From: Petrotoga sp. UBA5851
Lineage (GTDB): Bacteria > Thermotogota > Thermotogae > Petrotogales > Petrotogaceae
Reading direction: 5' to 3'
DNA length: 15,142 nucleotides
Assembly: GCA_002431635.1 (NCBI GenBank)
Contig: DJGH01000067.1
Span: 52,406 to 67,547 of the forward strand
A model generated the notes under the pieces. It made no database searches. It saw nothing but the letters and a program-made list of their open reading frames with translations, and was not told the DNA's origin. The stretch's first letter is position 1; the number at the start of each line of letters is the position of its first letter. A program made the translations under genes and the position numbers. Below are positions 1 to 6,477 of the stretch, one piece after another.

Positions 1-1
1 C

Positions 2-721
2 AGTGGAATGTTATGGTATCCAACTCATTCAGAGCCCGAATATGGTCTTGCTGCAATGTTTATTGGTTCTTTGCTTATAACTCTCCTGACAGCAGTTATT
101 GTTCTTCCGCTAGGCTATATAATTGCTTTTTTTATGTATGGGTATGCCAAACCTTGGGAAAAAAATATAATAAAATCTTCAATAGATCTCCTTTCAGGAG
201 TACCTTCGGTTATTATAGGTTCTTTTTTGCTTGTATATGTTGCACCAATATTTTTTAAATTAGGTGCATGGTCGAGAGAAAACATCCTTCTAGGGGCAGT
301 AGGTCTCACCATACTTTCACTGCCTTACACAGCTTCTTTAATGGAAGAAGCCATGAGTTCTGTTGACAAATCTATGAAAGAAGGAGCACTCGCTTTGGGA
401 GCAACCAAATTTAGAGCAGGATTTTCCGTTATCTCAAAAGCGGCTATGCCTGGTTTGATGAATGCGGTTATTCTAACTTTGAACAGAATAATAGGAGAGA
501 CTATGGTAGTGCTTATGGCAAGCGGAGGCGCAGCTATAATTCCAATGTCTTTATGGGATCCAGTCCGTCCTCTTACGGCAGCAATTGCTAGTGAGATGGG
601 AGAAGTAGAACTGGGAAGTATTCATTATTCAGCTCTTTTTGCCGCAGGTCTTGTCCTTTTAACCATCTCTTTTATTCTGACATTAATATCCAAGAAAATA
701 TCCCGGAGGAGTTCAAAATGA
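2..721 (+). CDS. pstC: Phosphate ABC transporter permease PstC (5' end outside window)
   Basis: One of the two inner-membrane permease subunits of the high-affinity phosphate transporter PstSCAB. The reading frame is open to the left edge of the window, so the N-terminal part, including the first membrane segment, is missing; the ATG at position 8 is probably internal. What remains has several hydrophobic segments, the family motif LSGVPSVIIGSF, and the cytoplasmic EAA-type loop around ALALGATKFRAGFSVI that docks on the ATPase PstB. The stop codon overlaps the start of pstA (ATGA), which implies translational coupling. No pstS is visible; it would be expected upstream. The PstC rather than PstA identity rests on its position and on the GETMVVLMASGGAA block near the C-terminus. 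Family identity is certain. Confidence 0.93.
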   Translation, partial: SGMLWYPTHSEPEYGLAAMFIGSLLITLLTAVIVLPLGYIIAFFMYGYAKPWEKNIIKSSIDLLSGVPSVIIGSFLLVYVAPIFFKLGAWSRENILLGAVGLTILSLPYTASLMEEAMSSVDKSMKEGALALGATKFRAGFSVISKAAMPGLMNAVILTLNRIIGETMVVLMASGGAAIIPMSLWDPVRPLTAAIASEMGEVELGSIHYSALFAAGLVLLTISFILTLISKKISRRSSK

Positions 722-1551
722 AAAGAGACATAGTAATTTCCATTATATTCAGAGTTATCAGTTATGCTGCATTTGCAATTGTAATAGCAATATTTCTTAC
801 CTTCATACTTGAAGGCTTTATGTATTTTTCTCCTGAGTTTTTTACCCAGTTTCCACAGATGGGAATGACAAAGGGCGGTATATTTCCCGCAATAATCGGT
901 TCTGTATCAGTGCTGCTGTTGAGCCTTGCAGTGGCAATTCCTCTTGGTGTTTTTACAGGAGTATTTCTTTCGGAGTATGCAGGAAAAGGTTTTTTTTCAA
1001 AGATAGTCGATACGTCAATAACTGCTCTTTCGGGAGTTCCTTCAATAGTATACGGACTGTTCGGATTATCTATTTTTTGTATTACTCTTGGCTTCAGAAC
1101 ATCTATACTTTCGGGAAGTCTCACACTTGCAATAATGACACTGCCAGTTATCTCATCATCGGTTCGTGAAGCTCTTCAGGCTGTTCCAAGAGAACTTCGC
1201 GAATCAGCTTATGCGTTGGGTGCGAAAAAGTCTGAAGTGGTTTTTAAGGTTGTACTTACTGCTGCAAAAGAGCGTATAATAACTGCAGTGTTAATAGGAG
1301 GCGGCAGGGTTATAGGTGAAACAGCACCTATACTTCTTACGGGAGCAATATTTTACTCTACAATGATGCCCAAAGGCATACTTGATCCTGTAATGACTTT
1401 GCCATCACACATTTATTACATTACAATGGCTTATGGTCAGTCTGCACAGTGGATGGCTAAAGGCGCATCGGCATTTCTCATGATTTTTATTCTGATTATA
1501 TATTCAACGGCTTTTTACATAAGGAGGAAGATTGGCAATGCCCATAAATGA
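718..1551 (+). CDS. pstA: Phosphate ABC transporter permease PstA
   Basis: Second membrane subunit of the Pst phosphate importer, pairing with PstC to form the translocation path. The 277-residue length is normal for PstA. It shows an N-terminal membrane segment (about residues 12-34), then the transporter core with the motif ALSGVPSIVYGLFGLSIF and the EAA loop AYALGAKKSEVVFKVVLTAAKERI. A GGGRVIGETAPILLTG block follows, and then a last hydrophobic segment and a basic end. The start overlaps the pstC stop by four bases and has an upstream CGGAGG. The gene's 3' end overlaps the 5' region of pstB. Nothing suggests truncation or frameshift. Confidence 0.95.
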   Translation: MKRDIVISIIFRVISYAAFAIVIAIFLTFILEGFMYFSPEFFTQFPQMGMTKGGIFPAIIGSVSVLLLSLAVAIPLGVFTGVFLSEYAGKGFFSKIVDTSITALSGVPSIVYGLFGLSIFCITLGFRTSILSGSLTLAIMTLPVISSSVREALQAVPRELRESAYALGAKKSEVVFKVVLTAAKERIITAVLIGGGRVIGETAPILLTGAIFYSTMMPKGILDPVMTLPSHIYYITMAYGQSAQWMAKGASAFLMIFILIIYSTAFYIRRKIGNAHK

Positions 1552-2314
1552 TGAGAAACCAGGTATAGTGATATCAGTAAGGAACTTCAATGCTTATTAT
1601 TCTGATAAAAAAGCTCTTAAAGAAATAAATCTTGACTTTTACAAGAATAAGATCACAGCCATAATTGGGCCTTCCGGATGCGGAAAATCGACGCTTCTGC
1701 GTAGCATAAACAGAATGAACGATGAAATTGTCGGGTTCAGAACTGAAGGAGAAATTTTATATAATGGCAAAAACGTTAACGATAAGAAGCTAGACCTTAC
1801 ATTATACAGGAAAAATGTTGGAATGGTTTTTCAGAAACCTACGCCTTTTCCAATGTCTATATACGATAATGTCTCTTTTGGTCCAAGAATACACGGTATT
1901 AAAAACAAATCCAAAATTGAAGATATCGTTGAAAGCTCACTCAAAAAAGCAGCGCTCTGGGAAGAAGTAAAGGATGAACTTCACAAGTCAGCACTGTCAC
2001 TTTCAGGAGGGCAGCAGCAAAGGCTATGCATTGCGAGAGCTCTTGCAGTTGACCCTGAGGTAATTCTTCTGGACGAACCAACATCTGCTCTTGACCCTAT
2101 AGCGACACAGAAGATAGAAATTCTTCTCGAAGAATTATCACAGAATTATAGTATAATTATAGTCACACATAACTTATCGCAGGCTGTAAGAATATCTGAT
2201 TATATGGCATATATGTTTCAGGGTGATCTTATTGAGTATGACAGTACATCCAAGATAATAAGATCTCCTAAAAACGAACTGACTGAACAGTATCTTACAG
2301 GAAGAATAGGTTAA
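1538..2314 (+). CDS. pstB: Phosphate ABC transporter ATP-binding protein PstB
   Basis: Cytoplasmic ATPase that powers phosphate import through PstCA. Numbering from the ATG at 1538 (258 residues), it has Walker A GPSGCGKST (44-52), the Q-loop Gln at 99 followed by PTPFPMSIYDNV (typical of PstB), the ABC signature LSGGQ (155-159), Walker B VILLDE (175-180) and the switch His at 211. The frame is also open from a TTG at 1532, but that sits only four bases after the GGAGG at 1523-1527. The ATG at 1538, ten bases after it, is the more usual codon, so I chose it; two extra residues would be the only difference. The start region overlaps the pstA end, so the two are coupled. Confidence 0.96.
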   Translation: MPINDEKPGIVISVRNFNAYYSDKKALKEINLDFYKNKITAIIGPSGCGKSTLLRSINRMNDEIVGFRTEGEILYNGKNVNDKKLDLTLYRKNVGMVFQKPTPFPMSIYDNVSFGPRIHGIKNKSKIEDIVESSLKKAALWEEVKDELHKSALSLSGGQQQRLCIARALAVDPEVILLDEPTSALDPIATQKIEILLEELSQNYSIIIVTHNLSQAVRISDYMAYMFQGDLIEYDSTSKIIRSPKNELTEQYLTGRIG

Positions 2315-2326
2315 TCGGAGGTTCTT

Positions 2327-2989
2327 ATGGAAAATACCAGACATTACGATAATGAAATGCTTTTTTTAAGGGCAGAAGTATCAAAAATGCTTTCTTTGGT
2401 TCTGGAATCTTTCGAGCTTGCAGTAAAATCTCTTGAAGATGTCGATACATTTATTGCTGATAAGGTTATAGCAGGAGACGATGCCATTGATGATCTTAAC
2501 AGGCAAATAGAAGAAACCGTATACATGATTGTTGCAAGATACAGTCCACAGTCAAAAGATCTGAGATATGCGATGACGATGGTTAAGTTTGCAAACAATC
2601 TTGAGCGTATTGCGGATCTTTCCTGTAATATTGCTGAAATGACGAAGGATATTTATGAAAAAAATATCAAAATAAATCTTATTAAAGACATAAAAAGAAT
2701 GTTCGGAATATGTCTTCAGATGATAAAGGATACATACGAAGCTTTCGGAGGAAGGAACATAAAGCTTGCTATCGAAGTATGGCGAAGAGACAACGATATT
2801 GATAATCTCGAAAAAATAGTAAACAGCAGTGTAATAGACGGAATCTGCAATGACCAGTTCGATAAGCGCTTAGCCATACTTTATATTCTTCTTGCCAGAG
2901 ACCTTGAAAGAATAGCCGATCATTCCACTAATCTATGTGAAGAAATAATATATATAGAAACCGGTAAAGATATAGACGAATTTATATGA
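2327..2989 (+). CDS. phoU: Phosphate transport regulator PhoU
   Basis: PhoU is a cytoplasmic all-helical protein that restrains Pst activity and mediates the contact between the transporter and the phosphate sensor kinase. The 220-residue length is typical. Two tandem PhoU repeats are visible: a first bundle near the N-terminus, with DDAIDDLNRQIEETVYMIVARYSPQSKDLRYAM and the conserved NNLERIADLSCNIAEM, and a second carrying ILLARDLERIADHSTNLCEEIIY. The E/D-rich ER-I-A-D motif in each repeat is the family metal-binding signature. It follows pstB by 12 bases with a CGGAGG ribosome binding site. Its position between pstB and the two-component genes is the classical arrangement. Confidence 0.96.
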   Translation: MENTRHYDNEMLFLRAEVSKMLSLVLESFELAVKSLEDVDTFIADKVIAGDDAIDDLNRQIEETVYMIVARYSPQSKDLRYAMTMVKFANNLERIADLSCNIAEMTKDIYEKNIKINLIKDIKRMFGICLQMIKDTYEAFGGRNIKLAIEVWRRDNDIDNLEKIVNSSVIDGICNDQFDKRLAILYILLARDLERIADHSTNLCEEIIYIETGKDIDEFI

Positions 2990-3008
2990 ATGAAAACAGG
3001 AGGCTCTT

Positions 3009-3689
3009 ATGGCATCGGTTTTAATAGTTGAGGATGATGAAGATATAAGAGATATTCTCAAAACCTATCTTACAATAGAAAAAATAGATGTTTTTGAAGC
3101 GGATTCACTAAATGAAATGAGAGAAAAACTAAAAAAATTTGCGGTTGATCTTATTCTTCTGGATATAATGCTTGCTGATGGTGATTCAATTGACGAACTT
3201 CCAAATATAAGGGCAAAATATCCTGAAATAGGCGTAATAATAGTTTCTGCCAAAGGAACAGACAGAGACAAAATATTCGGTATAGAGTCGGGTGCCGATG
3301 ACTATGTAACCAAACCGTTTAATCCCAGAGAGGTTGTTGCAAGAGTAAGGGCGCTCCTAAAGAGAACCAAGAAAGAAAATGATGTTCTTAAATTTGGAAG
3401 CCTTGAAATATATCCTAATAACTATTCAGTAAAATACAAAGCTGAAGTTATAGAGCTTACAGGCAAAGAGTTCGAGGTTCTTCATCTTCTTGCACGCAAT
3501 CCGGATAGGATATTCTCTAGGGAGGAGATTATAGATAAGGTATGGTATGATGATGACTATATAACGGACAGAGTGGTTGATGTACATATAAGCATGATAC
3601 GTTCAAAAATCAAAAAGGATTGGATAAAGACTGTAAGAAATGTAGGATACCGCTTTAATAAAGATGCTGATATTTTTGAGGAAGAGTGA
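3009..3689 (+). CDS. PhoB-type response regulator (OmpR/PhoB family)
   Basis: DNA-binding response regulator, probably controlling the phosphate starvation regulon. The receiver domain (about 1-118) has the acidic cluster E8-D9-D10, phospho-acceptor D52 in LLDIML, the switch Ser at 80 (VSAKG) and Lys 102 in DDYVTKPFN. A winged-helix effector domain follows (about 125-220), with LTGKEFEVLHLLARNPDRIFSREEII and a recognition-helix region DRVVDVHISMIRSKI ending in VRNVGYRF, which is typical of OmpR/PhoB. It lies 19 bases after phoU with an AGGAGG site and overlaps the kinase reading frame region. Context argues for the phosphate regulon (phoB or phoP equivalent), but target genes cannot be read from the sequence. 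Confidence 0.92.
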   Translation: MASVLIVEDDEDIRDILKTYLTIEKIDVFEADSLNEMREKLKKFAVDLILLDIMLADGDSIDELPNIRAKYPEIGVIIVSAKGTDRDKIFGIESGADDYVTKPFNPREVVARVRALLKRTKKENDVLKFGSLEIYPNNYSVKYKAEVIELTGKEFEVLHLLARNPDRIFSREEIIDKVWYDDDYITDRVVDVHISMIRSKIKKDWIKTVRNVGYRFNKDADIFEEE

Positions 3690-3693
3690 TATA

Positions 3694-4650
3694 ATGCCTG
3701 TAAACATGAATGAACTTGATATGATATCTGAAGCGCTTATTAAACTTGAGCGTATGAATGTTCAGGAGTTCAATCTAAAAGCAGCGGAATATGGTTTTGA
3801 AAAAAATAAGGATTTGTTAAGCACATTTACGTTCAATCAGGTTGAAGAACTTACTCAGGCTATCATAGATCATAAAGCATTTTCTGCTGACAGTTACATA
3901 TACTTCTTCAACGGCAACAGCAAATACTGTAATATCTTATATAAACCACAGTACAACCTGCTTTTTATAACTGACAAAACGGACTTTGAACTTCTTAAGA
4001 AAGTAAAATCTGATTTTGTTACCTCTATTTCTCATGAGCTACGTACTCCGCTTTCAGTAGCAAAGGGGAATATTCAGATGCTTAGGGATATTCAGGAAGA
4101 TGAAAAGTATGTGCAGAATATAAAAAAGGTTGAAAAATCCATCTCGAAGATTGAAAACATAATATCTCAGCTTACAATGCTTTCTATGGCAGAATTAGGA
4201 TTGTACTCTCCTAAAATAGATATTTTTGATCCAGTAAAGCTTTATGAGGAAATTTACTCAGATATGGAAGGAAAACTCAATGCAAAAAAAATAACAGCCG
4301 ATTTTGAATGCACGTCACCTGTTATGAAAGAAGACAGATTCATTATATATACCATACTACGGAATCTTATGTCCAATGCAATAAAATATTCATATGATAA
4401 TTCAAGAATAGAAGTATATATAAGCGATAAAAAATTAGTTGTAAGAGATTTTGGTATAGGTATAAGGAAAGAGGAGCTTCCAAGAATTTTTGAAAGGTTT
4501 TTCAGAGGAGTAGAAGCAGTAAAGGTTGCAAAAGGTTCCGGCTTGGGGCTTGCAGTAGTAAAACATCTTTGTGATCTAAGTGGATTTAAGATAAAAGCAG
4601 AGTCGAAATGGATGGTAGGCAGTCAGTTTGAAGTTATTTTTAAAGAATAA
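3694..4650 (+). CDS. Soluble PhoR-like sensor histidine kinase without membrane segments
   Basis: Two-component sensor kinase, the likely partner of the adjacent response regulator. From the ATG at 3694 it has 318 residues. The HisKA domain has H114 in SISHELRTPLS. The ATPase domain carries the N-box NLMSNAIKYS (about 224-233), the G1 motif DFGIGI (252-257), the F-box RIFERFF and the G2 motif GSGLGLA (281-287). The first 100 residues contain no membrane segment or signal peptide. They form a helical stretch and then a short possible PAS-like remnant (SYIYFFNGNSKYCNILYK...LLFIT). The frame is open from an ATG at 3664 inside the regulator gene, but GAGGAAG at 3678-3684 is well placed for 3694. 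The pstCAB-phoU context makes phosphate the expected signal. The specific signal domain is unrecognised. Confidence 0.88.
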   Translation: MPVNMNELDMISEALIKLERMNVQEFNLKAAEYGFEKNKDLLSTFTFNQVEELTQAIIDHKAFSADSYIYFFNGNSKYCNILYKPQYNLLFITDKTDFELLKKVKSDFVTSISHELRTPLSVAKGNIQMLRDIQEDEKYVQNIKKVEKSISKIENIISQLTMLSMAELGLYSPKIDIFDPVKLYEEIYSDMEGKLNAKKITADFECTSPVMKEDRFIIYTILRNLMSNAIKYSYDNSRIEVYISDKKLVVRDFGIGIRKEELPRIFERFFRGVEAVKVAKGSGLGLAVVKHLCDLSGFKIKAESKWMVGSQFEVIFKE

Positions 4651-4682
4651 TGTTAAGTTAGGTAAAAAAGATGTAAAAGTAT

Positions 4683-4711
4683 GTTCTGGAACAGAAAAAT
4701 GCTGATATAAT
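4683..4711 (+). promoter_or_regulatory. Candidate sigma70 promoter of the rpsF operon
   Basis: A perfect TATAAT lies at 4706-4711. The -35 region is weak: TTCTGG at 4684-4689, with a 16-base spacer. Two short perfect palindromes frame the -10 box: TGTTCTGGAACA at 4682-4693 over the -35 region, and GTTACTGTAAC at 4713-4723 at the expected transcription start. Transcription would begin near 4718 and give a leader of about 55 bases before rpsF. The kinase gene ends at 4650 and no terminator is seen between them, so read-through from the pho genes is also possible. Confidence 0.65.
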
Positions 4712-4726
4712 AGTTACTGTAACATA

Positions 4727-4770
4727 AAACCCGCTCCCGGAAAGGGAGCCTATAGTCCGTGGGAGGAGGT
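4727..4770 (+). promoter_or_regulatory. rpsF leader resembling the S6:S18 autoregulatory RNA motif
   Basis: The untranslated leader holds a 6-bp hairpin, GCTCCC (4733-4738) with GGGAGC (4744-4749) around a GGAAA loop. A short outer stem is possible between CCC (4730-4732) and GGG (4761-4763). On the 3' side between the two stems lies the trinucleotide CCG (4757-4759). This arrangement matches my memory of the published S6:S18 leader, in which the ribosomal protein pair binds its own mRNA by mimicking its 16S rRNA site. The outer GGG belongs to the Shine-Dalgarno region GGGAGGAGG (4761-4769), and CTCCC (4734-4738) could alternatively pair with GGGAG (4761-4765). Binding could therefore repress translation. 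The structure is inferred by eye. Confidence 0.6.
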
Positions 4771-4774
4771 AAGC

Positions 4775-5167
4775 ATGGCAAAAGCTAGGATTTATGAGCT
4801 CATGTTCATAGTAAGAACAGATTTAGCTCAGGAAAAAAGAGATGAGTTGGTTGAAAAAGTAAAAGGTTGGGTAACAGAAAGAGTCGGAGGTACATTTGAT
4901 TCATTTACAAGGTGGGGTATAAGAAAACTTGCGTTCAGAACACAGCTCAATCTTACAGATGGTGACTACAGCTGGTGTATCTTCAGAGCTGATCCTGATA
5001 AGGTTAATGAGCTTTCAGGACTTATGAACGTTACACCTGAAATATTCAGGTATCAGTTCTTCAGAAGAGAAGATCTTGAGAAAAATGAAAAAAAGAAAAC
5101 TCAGAATATAACAGTTGAAGAACCGGTAAAAGTTGAGAACAGTGAACAGACTCCGATCGGAGAATAA
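4775..5167 (+). CDS. rpsF: 30S ribosomal protein S6
   Basis: Small-subunit protein that binds the central domain of 16S rRNA as a heterodimer with S18. The S6 fold spans about residues 5-100: the start YELMFIVRTDL, the middle WGIRKLAFRTQLNLTDGDYSWCIFRADPDKVNEL and the end NVTPEIFRYQFFRRE are all family-like. A charged, low-complexity tail of about 30 residues (KNEKKKTQNITVEEPVKVEN...) makes it 130 residues long; bacterial S6 proteins commonly have variable tails. It has a very strong GGGAGGAGG ribosome binding site that may be masked by the leader. ssb starts two bases after its stop codon. Confidence 0.96.
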   Translation: MAKARIYELMFIVRTDLAQEKRDELVEKVKGWVTERVGGTFDSFTRWGIRKLAFRTQLNLTDGDYSWCIFRADPDKVNELSGLMNVTPEIFRYQFFRREDLEKNEKKKTQNITVEEPVKVENSEQTPIGE

Positions 5168-5169
5168 GT

Positions 5170-5724
5170 ATGGCTATTTCATTTAATAAAGTGATATTGG
5201 TTGGTAGACTTACAAGAGATCCCGAAATAAGATCTACTGTTAGTGGGACAAGGGTTGCCAATTTTAGCCTGGCCGTAGATAGAGGATACCGCAAAAACGA
5301 GAACAGTGATTCTGTTAACACTGATTTTTTCAGAATTGTTGCTTTTAATACTTTAGCGGATTTCGCTTCCACATACCTTAAAAAAGGCAGGCTTGTTCTT
5401 GTTGAAGGGAGTTTAAGAATAAATAAGTACAAAGACAAGAACGATATATCACGTGAATCAGTGGAAGTATGGGCAAGTTCGGTTACTTTTATGGAAAGCA
5501 AAAAAGATAATGCTTATACCGATGGTTATGCAGAAATAACCAATAGTGACATAAATGTTGAGCAGGCAAGCCATTCTTCTGTTGCATACGGTAATTCGAA
5601 AAAGATTGAAAGCATAGATGACGATATAATTTCGAACGATATACCTGAATTTGATATTTTTAATGATCTTAAGGAAAATATTGCGAACGATGATAAACCA
5701 GATATTGGAGGTGGAAAACGATGA
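5170..5724 (+). CDS. ssb: Single-stranded DNA-binding protein
   Basis: Binds and protects single-stranded DNA in replication and repair. The OB-fold spans about residues 4-110, with NKVILVGRLTRDPEIRSTVSGT, VANFSLAVDRGYRKN, DFFRIVAFNTLADFASTYLKKGRLVLVEGSLRINKY and the closing VWASSVTFMESK. The tail is acidic and low-complexity, as in other SSBs. The usual acidic tip ending in DIPF is not at the C-terminus: a tip-like DDDIISNDIPEF sits at about 150-161, followed by 23 more residues ending in GGGKR. The last codons (GGGKR) are written by the rpsR Shine-Dalgarno region, and the stop overlaps the rpsR start (ATGA). The standard location between rpsF and rpsR supports the identity. Confidence 0.95.
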   Translation: MAISFNKVILVGRLTRDPEIRSTVSGTRVANFSLAVDRGYRKNENSDSVNTDFFRIVAFNTLADFASTYLKKGRLVLVEGSLRINKYKDKNDISRESVEVWASSVTFMESKKDNAYTDGYAEITNSDINVEQASHSSVAYGNSKKIESIDDDIISNDIPEFDIFNDLKENIANDDKPDIGGGKR

Positions 5725-5951
5725 CTTTTATAAGAAAAAGGAAGATGCCGAATAAAAAATGTAAATTATGTGCAATGAAGATTCAGTATATAGATTACAA
5801 AGACCTCAACATGCTCGGAGATTTTGTAAGTGAAAAGGGCAAGATAATGCCCAAGAGGATAAACGGAAACTGTGCCAAACATCAGAGAATGGTAAGAAAT
5901 GCTGTTCAGAGGGCAAGGCACATGTGTCTGGTTCCTTATACCAAGGATTAA
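5721..5951 (+). CDS. rpsR: 30S ribosomal protein S18 (zinc-ribbon form)
   Basis: Small-subunit protein that pairs with S6 on the 16S rRNA platform. The 76 residues include the family core IDYKDLNMLGDFVSEKGKIMPKRINGNCAKHQRMVRNAVQRARHMCLVPY. Cysteines C14 and C17 (CKLC) together with C51 and H54 (CAKH) give a complete possible zinc-binding set, so this is the zinc-containing S18 type rather than the zinc-free paralogue. The start codon overlaps the ssb stop (ATGA), with GGAGGTGG just upstream inside ssb. An intrinsic terminator follows six bases after the stop, ending the rpsF-ssb-rpsR unit. Confidence 0.97.
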   Translation: MTFIRKRKMPNKKCKLCAMKIQYIDYKDLNMLGDFVSEKGKIMPKRINGNCAKHQRMVRNAVQRARHMCLVPYTKD

Positions 5952-5956
5952 TTGTT

Positions 5957-5984
5957 GGGGGGCTTTTTGCCTCCCATTTATTTT
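5957..5984 (+). terminator. Intrinsic terminator after rpsR
   Basis: GGGGGGC (5957-5963) pairs with GCCTCCC (5969-5975) across a five-T loop, giving a 7-bp GC-rich stem with one G-U pair. A T-rich tail (ATTTATTTT) follows. It lies directly after rpsR and separates it from rplI. Confidence 0.85.
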
Positions 5985-5994
5985 ATGGTAAAAT
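5967..5994 (+). promoter_or_regulatory. Candidate promoter of rplI, overlapping the terminator
   Basis: An extended -10 element, TGG followed by TAAAAT (5989-5994), lies 16 bases after TTGCCT (5967-5972), which matches TTGACA at four of six positions. The -35 lies inside the 3' arm of the rpsR terminator. Transcription would start near 6001, giving a very short leader carrying only the GGAGGTGG ribosome binding site. Confidence 0.55.
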
Positions 5995-6014
5995 ATTAAT
6001 GGAGGTGGATTATA

Positions 6015-6464
6015 ATGAAAGTCCTGCTTATAAAAGATTTACCTAAAGTCGGTAAAAAAGGAGAGGTTATAGAAGTATCCGATGGATACGGAAGAAACTT
6101 TCTTATTGGTAAAGGGTACGCGACAAAGGCTGATGAGGGCGAAGTCAGACATTTCCGTAACCTGAAAGAATCCGAGGAAAAGCGCAAAGAACAACAGAAA
6201 AAGAAGAATGAGGTAATGATTTCCGAGCTTCAAAAGAACTGTTACGAAATAAAAGTCAAAGCCGGAGAAAACGGTAAACTTTTTGGCGCTGTTACAGCCA
6301 ACGATGTAGCTCTTTGTATAAAGAATAAATGTGGTATAGAGTTTGATAAAAATGATTTTGATGAAAAAATAAATATAAAAGAGATCGGAACATACAGGAT
6401 AAAAATAAAGTTTTCTCAGGGAGTACGAGGAGAAATCGCCCTTAAAATACTTCCGCTTTCATGA
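6015..6464 (+). CDS. rplI: 50S ribosomal protein L9
   Basis: Large-subunit protein that binds 23S rRNA at the base of the L1 stalk. The N-terminal domain has the family signature MKVLLIKDLPKVGKKGEVIEVSDGYGRNFLI...GYA. A long lysine- and glutamate-rich connecting helix follows (about 41-75). The C-terminal domain includes KAGENGKLFGAVTANDVA and ends GEIALKILPLS. The 149-residue length is standard. It has its own candidate promoter and a GGAGGTGG site, and it begins the run of genes that continues to the thioredoxin reductase. Confidence 0.97.
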   Translation: MKVLLIKDLPKVGKKGEVIEVSDGYGRNFLIGKGYATKADEGEVRHFRNLKESEEKRKEQQKKKNEVMISELQKNCYEIKVKAGENGKLFGAVTANDVALCIKNKCGIEFDKNDFDEKINIKEIGTYRIKIKFSQGVRGEIALKILPLS

Positions 6465-6477
6465 ATGGAGGTATATT

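Noticed and set aside
3664..3693. Upstream ATG start for the histidine kinase inside the response regulator gene
   Set aside because: It has no ribosome binding site and adds ten non-conserved residues; the ATG at 3694 is preceded by GAGGAAG at good spacing.
4682..4693. TGTTCTGGAACA considered as a LexA (SOS) box
   Set aside because: The Gram-positive type LexA box has GAAC-N4-GTTC; here the half-sites are in the opposite order with a two-base gap.
5061..5501. - strand open frame of 146 codons opposite rpsF and ssb
   Set aside because: It overlaps two certain genes and has a product with no recognisable motif and no ribosome binding site; it is a shadow.
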